DNA from: Alcanivorax nanhaiticus
GTDB taxonomy: Bacteria; Pseudomonadota; Gammaproteobacteria; Pseudomonadales; Alcanivoracaceae
Length of the DNA: 64,000 nucleotides
NCBI RefSeq assembly: GCF_000756665.1
Contig: NZ_ARXV01000004.1
Location: forward strand, 248,001-312,000
Direction of reading: 5' to 3'
Position numbers and translations under genes: made by a program. The notes under the pieces were generated by a model. It was not told where the DNA came from and made no database searches. It worked only from the letters and a program-made list of their open reading frames with translations. Numbering within the stretch: position 1 is the stretch's first letter; each line of letters starts with the position of its first letter. Positions 34,776 through 43,629 of the stretch are shown here, one piece after another.

Positions 34776-35329
34776 AACGTCAGGGGCTGTTAAGCGCCAC
34801 CGGCATCCTGCTGCTTGGTCTGGTGGTACTGATGACCCTTCACGAGTGGGACAGCAGCCTTCCCGGTGAGGACCAGGCCGTACTCACCGCGCCGGCGATC
34901 CTGGCCCATGAGATTAATGCTCGCGCCTACAGCGAAGAAACCGGGGAACTGCAATACCATCTGGTTGCCGACAACCTGGTGCAATACGATCACAATCCGC
35001 TGACAGAAATGACGCGCCCGCGACTCTTGATGTCCAATGAGCAAGGCCAGTGGACCATCACCAGCGAGAACGGCACAGTGCAGCAGAATGGCAAGCTGAT
35101 TGTCTTCACCGGGCAGGTCGAGACGCGCAACCCCCAGCAAAAAGTCGAACTGGATACCGACGAGCTGCGCTTTGACAGTGACACCAACATCGCCACCAGC
35201 CCTGGAGATGCCATCCTCCGGTTTGAAAGTGGCGAGACCCGTGCCGGCTCACTGGAGGCGGATCTCGACAAGGGGGTATTATCCCTCGACCAAGGAGTAG
35301 AGAGTGAATTCAATGCCCCGGCATCGTAG
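34772..35329 (+). CDS. lptC: LPS export protein LptC
   Basis: 185 residues. One N-terminal membrane helix (about 5-24, LLSATGILLLGLVVLMTL), then a periplasmic beta-jellyroll with repeated short strands, the LptC fold. LptC takes LPS from the LptB2FG transporter and hands it to LptA. The downstream lptA start lies 26 bases inside the lptC end, in another frame, so the overlap is longer than usual. Sequence identity in this family is low, but context is decisive. Confidence 0.95.
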   Translation: MKRQGLLSATGILLLGLVVLMTLHEWDSSLPGEDQAVLTAPAILAHEINARAYSEETGELQYHLVADNLVQYDHNPLTEMTRPRLLMSNEQGQWTITSENGTVQQNGKLIVFTGQVETRNPQQKVELDTDELRFDSDTNIATSPGDAILRFESGETRAGSLEADLDKGVLSLDQGVESEFNAPAS

Positions 35330-35831
35330 CGCACTGGGCGCCTGCCTGACCTTGCTTGCCAGCCTTGCCTGCGCCGCACCGGTAGAAGGCCCGATTTCCG
35401 TGTCTGCCGACCACGGCCGCTTTGAACAGGCTGCCGGGACCGGTGTTTACAGCGGCAACGTAGAGCTGCTTCAGGGCAACCGCACCATGCAGGCAGAAAA
35501 GATGTCCCTGTTTACCAAAAATGGCGAACTGGTCCGCGTGGAAGCCGCAGGCACCCCGGTAAAACTCTCCGAAGGTGAAGACCTGGAAGCCCACGCAAGC
35601 AATCTGGTGTATGACATCAAGGCCCGCACCCTGGTACTGACCGGCGATGCGTTTATCCGCCACAAGGGCAACACCTTCGAAGGAGCCAAGGTGGAATACA
35701 GCCTGGATTCCAAACGCGTGGATGCCAGCAGTGAAGGCGATCAGCGGGTTCGCCTGGTGATTCCGGCAGAAAACCAGATCCCCGGCAACGACCAGCAAGA
35801 CAATACAGATTCGGAGCCCACTCCCCCATGA
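35304..35831 (+). CDS. lptA: LPS transport periplasmic protein LptA
   Basis: 175 residues. Signal peptide to about residue 27 (LACAAP), then the OstA-like beta-jellyroll ([17 protein letters not shown] onward). LptA forms the periplasmic bridge that carries LPS to LptD. The GTG at 35304 has AAGGAG six bases upstream; an ATG at 35313 with GAGAG upstream is an alternative and would shorten the signal peptide by three residues. A hydrophilic C-terminal tail is present. It overlaps lptB by 4 bases. Confidence 0.95.
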   Translation: MNSMPRHRSALGACLTLLASLACAAPVEGPISVSADHGRFEQAAGTGVYSGNVELLQGNRTMQAEKMSLFTKNGELVRVEAAGTPVKLSEGEDLEAHASNLVYDIKARTLVLTGDAFIRHKGNTFEGAKVEYSLDSKRVDASSEGDQRVRLVIPAENQIPGNDQQDNTDSEPTPP

Positions 35832-36553
35832 CGCATCTCCGCGCCCATCATCTGGCAAAAAGCTATAAAGGCCGCCGGGTGATCGAAGACGTTTCCCTGG
35901 ATGTCGACTCCGGGCAAATTGTCGGACTGCTTGGCCCTAATGGGGCCGGCAAGACCACCTGCTTCTACATGATTGTTGGCCTGGTGGAGGCGGATGCCGG
36001 TCGTATCGAGATCAACGAGACCGACATCACCCATCTGCCCATGCATGGCCGCGCCAAGCAGGGCATCGGTTACCTGCCCCAGGAAGCCAGCATCTTCCGC
36101 CGCCTCACTGTGGAAGAAAACATTATGGCCATCCTGGAAACCCGCAAGGAACTGAGTAAACAGGAACGCCACGAGCGCATGGAAAACCTGCTCAAGGAAT
36201 TCCATATCACCCATATTCGCGACTCCCTGGGCATGAGCCTGTCAGGGGGCGAACGTCGCCGCGCCGAAATTGCCCGCGGGCTGGCCACCGACCCGGATTT
36301 CATCCTGCTGGATGAGCCTTTCGCCGGGGTTGATCCGATTTCCGTGAATGACATCAAAGGCATCATTCGCCATTTGAAAGAGCGCGGCATCGGCGTACTA
36401 ATCACTGACCACAACGTGCGCGAGACCCTGGATATCTGCGACACAGCGTACATCGTCAGCGCCGGACACATCATCGCCTCAGGCGACGCAGACACCATTC
36501 TCTCCAATCAGCAGGTGCGGGATGTTTACCTGGGTGCAGATTTCAGGCTGTGA
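35828..36553 (+). CDS. lptB: LPS export ABC transporter ATPase LptB
   Basis: 241 residues. Walker A GPNGAGKT at 36-43, ABC signature LSGGE at 138-142, Walker B ILLDEP at 159-164 and switch His in TDHNVRET. LptB dimerises and powers LPS extraction by LptF/LptG, whose genes are not here. It ends the kdsD operon; a family A inverted repeat starts 10 bp after its stop and may end or stabilise the transcript. Confidence 0.98.
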   Translation: MTHLRAHHLAKSYKGRRVIEDVSLDVDSGQIVGLLGPNGAGKTTCFYMIVGLVEADAGRIEINETDITHLPMHGRAKQGIGYLPQEASIFRRLTVEENIMAILETRKELSKQERHERMENLLKEFHITHIRDSLGMSLSGGERRRAEIARGLATDPDFILLDEPFAGVDPISVNDIKGIIRHLKERGIGVLITDHNVRETLDICDTAYIVSAGHIIASGDADTILSNQQVRDVYLGADFRL

Positions 36554-36563
36554 GTTAGTGAAC

Positions 36564-36710
36564 AGCTAACAGTGAATAGTGAACAGCGGCGCGCGTCCAG
36601 CGTGAGGGTTTTCAAACACCCGAAGCCGCGCCAGGGCCATGGCGCGGGCAGCAAAGCCCCCAAAACCCACCCGCGCCACGCCGCGCACTGTTAACTATTC
36701 ACTGTTAACT
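36564..36710. repeat. Dispersed inverted repeat, family A, copy 2
   Basis: Arms 36564-36586 (units AGCTAAC, AGTGAAT, AGTGAAC) and 36688-36710 are inverted copies with two differences. Between them is a GC-rich core that itself contains a GCCGCGCCAG/GGCGCGGGC-like palindrome. It separates lptB from the rpoN promoter. Confidence 0.85.
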
Positions 36711-36732
36711 GCCTCTACCACACCTTTTCCGC

Positions 36733-36749
36733 TGGCACAATTATTGCTA
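36733..36749 (+). promoter_or_regulatory. Sigma-54 promoter upstream of rpoN
   Basis: TGGCAC-N5-TTGCTA, with GG at 36734-36735 and GC at 36746-36747, exactly 10 bp apart as required for -24/-12 elements. The predicted start at about 36759 gives a 5' leader of some 50 nt before the rpoN ATG. No enhancer-binding site can be identified by eye; upstream is the family A repeat. Confidence 0.75.
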
Positions 36750-36807
36750 GAAAGAGTTTGAAGCTGTTATTCTCGGGTTTTTGGGGATCTCACCAAACCT
36801 GAGCAGT

Positions 36808-38268
36808 ATGAAGCCCACACTACAACTACAAATCGGCCAGCAGCTGACCATGACACCGCAGCTGCAGCAGGCCATCCGCCTCCTCCAGCTGTCCACCCTG
36901 GATCTTCGTCAGGAGATTCAACAAGCCGTGGAGAGCAACCCTCTGCTGGAAATGGCCGATGATTTTGGTGACGACTCCCTGCCAGACAGTGACGAAGATC
37001 GTCATGATGACGAGCTGAACACTGAGCGCGATGACGCTCTGGAAGAATTTGTCGACGGTGATCCTGGCATTGAAACAGAGTGGGATGACGTTTACTCCGG
37101 GCAAAGCAGCAGCACCGCCGCTCTCCCTGACGATGCAGATGAGTGGCAGCAACGCCACGCCGTTTCCGGCAACCTTCAGGATCACCTGCTCTGGCAACTT
37201 AATCTGACCCCCATGAGCGACGTGGATCGCATTATTGCCATGGCGATCATCGAATCCCTTGATGATCGCGGCTACATGACAGCCTCCATCGACGACATTG
37301 TCGAGATGATCAACCGCCAGGACGACCTGCTCACTGAAGGCGACGTGCTGGAAGCGGATGAGGTGCTGGCTGTACAACATCGCCTTCAGCAGTTTGATCC
37401 CCTCGGCGTCGCCAGCCTCAATCTGGCGGACTGTCTCGGGGTCCAGCTGCGCCAGCTACCCGCTGATACCCCTTTCCGCACCCTGGCACTGGCACTACTG
37501 GAGCATCTTGAGCTACTCGAAAAGCACGACTACGTAGCCCTGCGCCGGGTATTGCAAACCAGTGAGCAGGAATTACTGGATGCCTTGTCGCTGATACGCA
37601 CCCTGGATCCCGCTCCCGGTGAACAGATCGGCGACAGCCAGGTGGACTATGCCGTACCGGACGTGATCGTCCGCCAGCACAACGGGCGCTGGCAGGTCAG
37701 CCTGAATGACGACATCCTGCCCAAGGTCAACCTGCAACAGCAATACGCTAGCCTGGCCAAACAGACCTCCGGCGAAGATGGTCAGTACCTGAAAAACTGC
37801 GTTCAGGAAGCCAAATGGTTCATCAAGAGCCTGCAAAGCCGGCATGACACCCTGCTCAAGGTGGCCACCCGCATCGTGGAAGTGCAGCAAGACTTTTTCG
37901 ATTATGGCGAGGAAGCCATGAAGCCGCTGGTTTTGGCCGACATTGCCGAAGCCGTCGAGATGCATGAATCGACCATCAGTCGGGTGACAAACCAGAAGTA
38001 CATGATGACACCCCGCGGCGTCTTTGAGCTGAAATATTTCTTTTCCAGTCACGTGGGAACGGACGGCGGTGGCGAGTGTTCCTCCACCGCTATTCGTGCC
38101 ATTATTAAGAAGCTGGTCGCTGCCGAGAATCCCCGCAAGCCGCTCAGTGACAACAAACTGGCCAGCTTGCTCAACGAGCAGGGAATCAACGTAGCGCGCC
38201 GGACCGTTGCCAAGTATCGTGAGGCAATGAGAATACCGTCATCCAGTGCTCGCAAGCGTTTGGTGTAG
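36808..38268 (+). CDS. rpoN: RNA polymerase sigma-54 factor RpoN
   Basis: 486 residues. Region I is Gln/Leu-rich (LQLQIGQQLTMTPQLQQAIR), region II acidic (about 55-110), followed by core-binding domain, helix-turn-helix and the RpoN box ARRTVAKYRE at 463-472 that recognises the -24 element. The ATG at 36808 is chosen because homologues start MKPTLQL; an in-frame TTG 27 bases upstream is rejected. It heads rpoN-hpf-ptsN-rapZ-npr. A sigma-54 promoter lies just upstream, which suggests control by its own product. Confidence 0.98.
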   Translation: MKPTLQLQIGQQLTMTPQLQQAIRLLQLSTLDLRQEIQQAVESNPLLEMADDFGDDSLPDSDEDRHDDELNTERDDALEEFVDGDPGIETEWDDVYSGQSSSTAALPDDADEWQQRHAVSGNLQDHLLWQLNLTPMSDVDRIIAMAIIESLDDRGYMTASIDDIVEMINRQDDLLTEGDVLEADEVLAVQHRLQQFDPLGVASLNLADCLGVQLRQLPADTPFRTLALALLEHLELLEKHDYVALRRVLQTSEQELLDALSLIRTLDPAPGEQIGDSQVDYAVPDVIVRQHNGRWQVSLNDDILPKVNLQQQYASLAKQTSGEDGQYLKNCVQEAKWFIKSLQSRHDTLLKVATRIVEVQQDFFDYGEEAMKPLVLADIAEAVEMHESTISRVTNQKYMMTPRGVFELKYFFSSHVGTDGGGECSSTAIRAIIKKLVAAENPRKPLSDNKLASLLNEQGINVARRTVAKYREAMRIPSSSARKRLV

Positions 38269-38309
38269 GGCACGAGTGACGGCCCAACAAGCAGGTAAAG
38301 GAGCCAGCC

Positions 38310-38609
38310 ATGCAAATTAATATCAGCGGTCATCACCTGGAAGTTACCGACGCTCTGCGCACCTATGTGGGCGACAAGTTCTCCCGTCTGGAACGTCACT
38401 TCGACCAGATCACCAGCATCCAGGTAATTCTTTCTCCGGAACCGAAGACGCACAAGGCAGAATCCACCATCCATATTTCCGGGGCAGACCTGTTCGCCAC
38501 CGCTGAGGCCGACGACATGTACGCGGCCATCGACAAACTCACCGACAAGCTTGATCGTCAAATCCTCAAACACAAGGAAAAGGCCGTCAGCCACAAGCAC
38601 GGCCACTAA
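38310..38609 (+). CDS. hpf: Ribosome hibernation promoting factor, short form
   Basis: 99 residues, one S30AE/HPF domain with no C-terminal extension, so it is the short type that helps form 100S ribosomes together with RMF. N-terminus MQINISGHHLEVTDALRTYV is typical. The gene follows rpoN by 41 bp in the conserved rpoN-hpf-ptsN order and has GGAG shortly before its ATG. The C-terminus is His/Lys-rich. Confidence 0.97.
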   Translation: MQINISGHHLEVTDALRTYVGDKFSRLERHFDQITSIQVILSPEPKTHKAESTIHISGADLFATAEADDMYAAIDKLTDKLDRQILKHKEKAVSHKHGH

Positions 38610-38623
38610 GCTGAAGCATAATT

Positions 38624-39097
38624 ATGCGAGTTCGCGAAATACTCACCGAAGCACGTACCCATAGCGGCGTGCAGGCCAGCAGCAAGAAACAGCTGCTGGA
38701 TCAGGTAGCACAGCTGGCTGCGGCCAGCTGTGAAGCCCTTAATGAGCAGGAGGTATTCGATGCGCTGGTAGCCCGGGAAAAACTGGGCTCCACCGGCATC
38801 GGTGAAGGCATTGCCATCCCTCACTGCCGGCTGGGTCATTGCCAGCAACCGGTGGGACTACTGCTCAAACTGGACACCCCGATTGATTTTGATGCCGTTG
38901 ACGGCAGACCAGTGGATCTGGTCTTTGTCTTGCTGGTACCCCAGGAAAACCCGGAACAGCACCTCAAGACGCTCAGCCATCTGGCCAGCTTGTTCAACGA
39001 TGACGACTATCGCAACGATCTGCGGCACAGTCAGGACACCCACAAGCTTTTTCAAACCGCAGTAGAATCAGAGGCAGAACTCAGACTGGCATCATGA
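38624..39097 (+). CDS. ptsN: PTS-Ntr enzyme IIA, PtsN
   Basis: 157 residues of the PTS EIIA type 2 fold. The phosphorylated histidine is H67 in IAIPHCRLGH. PtsN receives phosphate from NPr, encoded three genes on at 40057, and regulates potassium, nitrogen and envelope-stress functions rather than sugar uptake. EI-Ntr (PtsP) is not in this window. It lies 14 bp after hpf. Confidence 0.97.
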   Translation: MRVREILTEARTHSGVQASSKKQLLDQVAQLAAASCEALNEQEVFDALVAREKLGSTGIGEGIAIPHCRLGHCQQPVGLLLKLDTPIDFDAVDGRPVDLVFVLLVPQENPEQHLKTLSHLASLFNDDDYRNDLRHSQDTHKLFQTAVESEAELRLAS

Positions 39098-39176
39098 AGC
39101 CACGCCCTTCAACCCCCCGATGTTTTAGCTTGTGCCTTACGCCATCACGCGAGGCCAGAAGCAGGGTAATGTCATA

Positions 39177-40028
39177 ATGAAACTGACCATCATCAGCGGC
39201 CGCTCCGGCTCCGGCAAGACCACCGCATTGCAAGCCATGGAAGATCAGGGCTACTACTGCGTGGACAACATGCCCGTGGGCATGCTGCCCACCCTGGCCA
39301 GTCAGCTGAACGATGGTGAAGCCCCCATCGAGCGGGTTGCCGTTGGCATTGATGCCCGCAACGTGCCGGCACAATTACAGGCCTTTGACAGTATCCTCGA
39401 TGCGCTGCACCAACAGGAAATCGATACCGAAATCGTTTACCTGGACGCCGACGACAACACCCTGCTCAAACGTTTCAGCGCCACCCGCAGACGCCACCCC
39501 CTGGGCACCGGCGATCGCACGCTGGAAGATGCCATCCAGCATGAACGCGAATTGCTGGCCAACATCCGTCAGCGCGCGGATCTGGTGATCGACAGCAGCA
39601 ACTATGAAGTTCACAGCCTGCGTAACCAGATCCGTGAACGGGTTGCCCGGCGACAGAGCAACCTGTCACTGCAGCTGGAATCCTTTGGCTTCAAGAACGG
39701 GCTGCCCAATGATGCGGACCTGGTCTTTGATGTACGCGTGTTGCCGAATCCTCACTGGGATCCTGTACTGCGCCCCCTAACCGGGATGGATCAGCCAATC
39801 ATTGATTTTTTGCAACAGCACCAAGCCAGCCACGACATGCTTGATGACATCAGCAGTTTCGTACAACGCTGGCTACCTGCCTTCGCCCACAGTGACCGCA
39901 GCTACGTAACGGTTGCTATCGGCTGCACCGGCGGCCGACATCGCTCTGTATTCATGGTAGAACAGCTGGCCAAACGTCTGCGCGAACAGGGCATTCCCCT
40001 GCAAGTTCGCCACCGCGAAAAACACTGA
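39177..40028 (+). CDS. rapZ: RNase adapter protein / nucleotide-binding RapZ
   Basis: 283 residues. P-loop GRSGSGKT at 8-15, Walker B region VYLDADD, and the C-terminal domain with GCTGGRHRSVFMVEQL, which in E. coli binds GlcN6P and directs RNase E to the sRNA GlmZ. The ATG at 39177 is preferred because the P-loop must lie close to the N-terminus; a longer frame upstream is not conserved. It lies between ptsN and npr as in E. coli. Confidence 0.97.
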   Translation: MKLTIISGRSGSGKTTALQAMEDQGYYCVDNMPVGMLPTLASQLNDGEAPIERVAVGIDARNVPAQLQAFDSILDALHQQEIDTEIVYLDADDNTLLKRFSATRRRHPLGTGDRTLEDAIQHERELLANIRQRADLVIDSSNYEVHSLRNQIRERVARRQSNLSLQLESFGFKNGLPNDADLVFDVRVLPNPHWDPVLRPLTGMDQPIIDFLQQHQASHDMLDDISSFVQRWLPAFAHSDRSYVTVAIGCTGGRHRSVFMVEQLAKRLREQGIPLQVRHREKH

Positions 40029-40056
40029 CCCGCCCCCTGTCAGGAACACCCACCAA

Positions 40057-40326
40057 ATGATTGAAAAGCAACTCGATGTAATCAACAAGCTTGGCCTTCA
40101 CGCACGCGCTGCCGCCAAGGTTGTCAGCGTGGCCTCGCGCTACGATAGCCGCATCCTCGTGATTCACAACGGCAATCCCATCGATGCCAAAAGCATCATG
40201 GGCCTGCTCATGCTTGGCGCCGCCAAAGGCAGCAAGGTTACCTTTCAGGTAGAAGGCCCGGACGAGGCGGATGCCATGGCAGAGCTGGAAGATTTATTTG
40301 CGCGTATGTTCGACGAGGGAGAGTGA
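40057..40326 (+). CDS. npr: Nitrogen-related HPr protein NPr
   Basis: 89 residues, HPr fold. Phosphorylation site H15 in LGLHARAAAK; the regulatory Ser region reads AKSIMGLLML. It relays phosphate from EI-Ntr to PtsN. Last gene of the rpoN cluster, 28 bp after rapZ. A family A repeat begins 12 bp after the stop and ends just before mgtE. Confidence 0.97.
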   Translation: MIEKQLDVINKLGLHARAAAKVVSVASRYDSRILVIHNGNPIDAKSIMGLLMLGAAKGSKVTFQVEGPDEADAMAELEDLFARMFDEGE

Positions 40327-40338
40327 AAGACAGTTAAG

Positions 40339-40466
40339 AGTTAACAGTGAATAGTGAACAGTTGAAAAATCAAGTACCACATATACGGAAGGGCTGTTAC
40401 TGTGTGGTTTTCTCAGCCCAAGCAGCAGCACGCATTGTTTTCGCTGTTAACTATTCACTGTTAACT
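40339..40466. repeat. Dispersed inverted repeat, family A, copy 3
   Basis: Left arm 40339-40361 (AGTTAAC, AGTGAAT, AGTGAAC, AG) and right arm 40444-40466, with an additional GTTAACT unit up to 40473. The core here is AT-richer than in the other copies. The right arm ends 10 bp before the mgtE start codon, so it lies in the mgtE leader. Confidence 0.85.
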
Positions 40467-40482
40467 GTTAACTGATTTCTTC

Positions 40483-41847
40483 ATGCCCGCCGACAGCAGC
40501 CGCAGCCAACAACATCTAAAAGCGATCAATCGCGCGCTTGCCAGTGGCACCTATTCCCAGGTTCGCCAGCTGATCAACAACCTGCCCGGCGCGGAAGTCG
40601 CTCACTTGCTGGAATCCTCCCCTCCGCGGGAGCGGGAAATTCTCTGGCAATTGCTCAACAAGGAACAGGAAACCGAAGTTCTTCAATATCTGGGCGAAGA
40701 AGTCCGGGTAGAACTGCTGCGTAACCTGAGCACCGACGAGCTGGTCTCGCTGGTGGAAGAACTGGACACTGATGACCTGGCGGATTTGCTGCAGGAGCTG
40801 CCAGATCACGTCACCAGCCAGGTGATGGCCAGCCTGGACGAGCAGAATCGCGAGCGATTGGAACATGTCATGAGCTATCCGGTGGATACCGCCGGCGGCA
40901 TCATGAATACCGATGTGATCACGGTACGCCCGGAGATCACCTTTGAGGTGGTACAGCGCTACCTGCGACTGCGTGGCGAGATTCCCCGCACCACCGATAA
41001 CCTGGCAGTGGTCAACCGGAAGAATCAGTTCATCGGCCTGCTGCCTCTCACCAAGGTGCTGATCAGTGACCCCGGCACCACCGTCCGGGAAGCCATGATC
41101 ACCGATATCCAGTCTATCCCGGCCACCATGCCTGATTCCGAAGTGGCCAAGATCTTTGAGCGACACGACCTGGTAACCGCTCCGGTGATCGATGAGGATG
41201 GCATGCTGGTAGGCCGTATCACCATTGATGACGTGGTAGACGTCATCATGGAAGAGGCCGACCACTCATTGATGAGCATGGCCGGTCTGGATGATGACGA
41301 AGACACCTTTGGCTCCGTCTGGCAGACAGCCCGACGCCGCGCCCTGTGGCTGGGCATCAACCTGCTTACCGCTCTGGCTGCATCTGCCGTGATTGGCCTG
41401 TTCGAAGCCACCTTGGAAAAGGTAGTCGCCTTAGCCATCCTCATGCCCATTGTGGCCAGTATGGGAGGGATCGCCGGCAGCCAGACCCTGACGCTGGTGA
41501 TTCGCGCCATGGCATTGGGTCAGATCCAGTCCAACAACACCCGCTACCTGTTGTTCAAGGAGCTCTCGGTAGGTGCCATCAATGGCCTGCTGTGGGCCAC
41601 CGTGATCGGCATCACCGCCGGACTCTGGTTCAAGGATCCAAGCATTGGACTGGTGATTGGCGTGGCCATGGTCATCAACCTGATCATGGCCGCCTGTGCC
41701 GGTGCCTTGCTACCCATGATCATGAAGAAAATGGGTATCGACCCGGCCTTGGCCGGGTCCGTAGTGCTCACCACCATCACCGACATTGTCGGCTTTATGG
41801 CTTTCCTGGGGCTGGCTACGGTGCTCTACGCGAATCTACTCACTTGA
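40483..41847 (+). CDS. mgtE: Magnesium transporter MgtE
   Basis: 454 residues: N-terminal MgtE superhelical domain (about 20-130), two CBS domains (about 135-255) that sense Mg2+, a connecting helix and five membrane helices from about 288 on, including the pore-lining segment PIVASMGGIAGSQTLTL. It admits Mg2+ and is gated by cytoplasmic Mg2+. No clear ribosome site precedes the ATG; the preceding repeat arm (GTTAACTGTTAACTG) takes up that place. I see no Mg2+ riboswitch. It ends 7 bp from a convergent membrane-protein gene. Confidence 0.96.
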   Translation: MPADSSRSQQHLKAINRALASGTYSQVRQLINNLPGAEVAHLLESSPPREREILWQLLNKEQETEVLQYLGEEVRVELLRNLSTDELVSLVEELDTDDLADLLQELPDHVTSQVMASLDEQNRERLEHVMSYPVDTAGGIMNTDVITVRPEITFEVVQRYLRLRGEIPRTTDNLAVVNRKNQFIGLLPLTKVLISDPGTTVREAMITDIQSIPATMPDSEVAKIFERHDLVTAPVIDEDGMLVGRITIDDVVDVIMEEADHSLMSMAGLDDDEDTFGSVWQTARRRALWLGINLLTALAASAVIGLFEATLEKVVALAILMPIVASMGGIAGSQTLTLVIRAMALGQIQSNNTRYLLFKELSVGAINGLLWATVIGITAGLWFKDPSIGLVIGVAMVINLIMAACAGALLPMIMKKMGIDPALAGSVVLTTITDIVGFMAFLGLATVLYANLLT

Positions 41848-41854
41848 CCGCAGG

Positions 41855-42628
41855 TCAACCACGGTCCGCCATACACACCTGTCTGAAGCCAAAATAGTTA
41901 GAAGCGATAATCAAGGGAACAGCGTAAAGCAAGCCAACGCCAGCGAAAACGACCCCCAGTGCAAGCAAAACCGCTACCATCAGCTGGTAACAGATCAAAG
42001 GAAGCAAATTGGCTCGGCACGCCTTCCAGCTTGTAACGACTGCTTCTCTCAACGAAAGATCTCCCAGAAACACCAATGGCACATAGAAGAAGAACGCCAG
42101 ATTCGCCACCACAAGAGACAGCAGCAAAAAAGCCATCATCACATACTCGGCGATTCCCACACTGCGCGTTCGGAATGCTTCAATGGTATCCACGCCAAGC
42201 AGGTAATCCAGAATGATGACCGTCGCAAAACACAGGAAGAACGCGAGACATTGCATCACAGGCAAAGCAGCCAATGCCATGAAGCGATGATTGATACCAT
42301 CCAGCGCACGCCACCATGGCGCCCTCTTGCCATGACGCTTGGAGAAGTGCAGCACACTTACCAAACCAGCATAGAACACCGGTGTCATAAGCAGCGTCAA
42401 GATTCCGCCGGCCAAGGGAAAAAATCCCGTCACCAAATTCAACAACAGCATCACCAGCAAAGCGCTTATCAGCAGCCACCAGTTCCCCCTCATGAGACCG
42501 GCACCACCATCAAACCACCCTAGCGCCTCACTGATCGTCACACGACGAGGAGAAGCGAGCATCGCTTCAGCCCAAAGCGGGCCAACCTGAAAGCCACCCA
42601 ATTCTTCGGAAGATTGCTGCAATGACAT
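41855..42628 (-). CDS. Multi-pass membrane protein, BPSS1780-like, function unknown
   Basis: 257 residues with about six predicted membrane helices (roughly 50-68, 72-90, 115-140, 160-182, 200-215, 222-245). The N-terminal segment before the first helix (ISEALGWFDGGAGLMRGNWWLL) resembles that of the neighbouring protein encoded at 42818-43600 (VGQALGWLSRGMSLLTGHWGVI), and the later FYVPLVFLGDLSLREAV matches its FAVPLIFLGQRKLGEAM. The two are therefore paralogues. Similar proteins are called BPSS1780 family membrane proteins; no function is known to me. Convergent with mgtE. Confidence 0.75.
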   Translation of the reverse strand: MSLQQSSEELGGFQVGPLWAEAMLASPRRVTISEALGWFDGGAGLMRGNWWLLISALLVMLLLNLVTGFFPLAGGILTLLMTPVFYAGLVSVLHFSKRHGKRAPWWRALDGINHRFMALAALPVMQCLAFFLCFATVIILDYLLGVDTIEAFRTRSVGIAEYVMMAFLLLSLVVANLAFFFYVPLVFLGDLSLREAVVTSWKACRANLLPLICYQLMVAVLLALGVVFAGVGLLYAVPLIIASNYFGFRQVCMADRG

Positions 42629-42734
42629 TGGCTACCACCTCACAGAACAAAAAGGGACTGCAGCCTAAACGCCTTATATCTGAGAAGAGACCGGCAAAAG
42701 ATTAAACCCGTGTACGAGATCAAACCGTCATGAC

Positions 42735-42785
42735 GAAAATGGCCGCCTATTCACCGATTGCTCGGTAAACAGGCGGCCATTTCGA
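42735..42785. other. Long perfect hairpin between the two membrane-protein paralogues
   Basis: AAATGGCCGCCT (42738-42749) is perfectly inverted as AGGCGGCCATTT (42771-42782), 12 bp with a 21-bp loop. On the minus strand it follows the stop codon of the 42818 gene by 33 bp and is followed by TTTT, so it may be its terminator or an mRNA-stabilising structure. Confidence 0.6.
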
Positions 42786-42817
42786 TATGCCGCATGTGGA
42801 AAGTTTAAGAAAGGCCC

Positions 42818-43600
42818 CTACTCTTCCACGAAAATATCCTTGAAACCGACATAGTAGGCCGCCGCCAATATGGGCATCGCCACTAGCCAGCCGAGAAAAA
42901 CAGGGATAGCAGCGATCAGGGATATCAGGGTGATGACCAGCCAGTACACCAGGAACGGGACAAGATTTCTGAAGCAAGCCTTGGTACTCAGCTTCATGGC
43001 CTCGCCCAGCTTACGTTGCCCCAGAAAGATCAAGGGAACAGCAAAGTAGAATGGGAAGTGCAGCACCATCACCAACAGGAAACCGAGCCCCCCGGCAACC
43101 ACCATAGTGGTAACCTGCGTCCCCTCAATCATTGAAGCCGCATCACCTTCCAGCCATGAACCACCGGACATCAGTGCAGCGACAACAGCAACCACACTGA
43201 CCAATAGCAGCGCAAAATACAAAAGCCCCAATAGCAATAGCGGCAAGGTGTGCTCCGAAAACCCGGCAAACAGATCAGAAAAATCGGATTCGCCCGTGCG
43301 ATCAATGCGGTGGAAAATTTTCACCACGCCGCCATAGAGCATCATCATGAGAATATAACCGGCGACCAGCCCCACCAGGGGAATAGAGCCTGCAGCCCCC
43401 TGCAAGAGAACGGTGACCACCAACGCACCAATAATAACGCCCCAGTGCCCGGTCAGCAGACTCATCCCTCGGGACAGCCATCCCAGCGCCTGCCCAACAC
43501 TGACGCCCTTTACTTCGCCGGTCACCATCAACGGTTTCAGTTCAGGTACAGCATTGACGTCTGCCGTCCCAGGCTGGCGATACGGATTATTCTCTTCCAT
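42818..43600 (-). CDS. Multi-pass membrane protein, paralogue of the downstream gene
   Basis: 260 residues with about six hydrophobic helices. N-terminal 30 residues are soluble. Shared motifs with the 41855-42628 product (ALGW near the first helix, VPLIFLG before the last pair, final FGF/VGFKDI region) mark a local duplication. The membrane core is rich in Gly, Val and Leu without charged pore residues. It belongs to the BPSS1780-like group; function unknown. It lies 29 bp after the pmbA stop on the same strand, so it may be read from the pmbA transcript. Confidence 0.75.
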   Translation of the reverse strand: MEENNPYRQPGTADVNAVPELKPLMVTGEVKGVSVGQALGWLSRGMSLLTGHWGVIIGALVVTVLLQGAAGSIPLVGLVAGYILMMMLYGGVVKIFHRIDRTGESDFSDLFAGFSEHTLPLLLLGLLYFALLLVSVVAVVAALMSGGSWLEGDAASMIEGTQVTTMVVAGGLGFLLVMVLHFPFYFAVPLIFLGQRKLGEAMKLSTKACFRNLVPFLVYWLVITLISLIAAIPVFLGWLVAMPILAAAYYVGFKDIFVEE

Positions 43601-43629
43601 TGCTATTTCTTCCCCCTACGTTGAACTTT

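Noticed and set aside
40327..40482. Mg2+ riboswitch (M-box) upstream of mgtE
   Set aside because: The space is fully taken by the family A repeat; no M-box core sequence visible.
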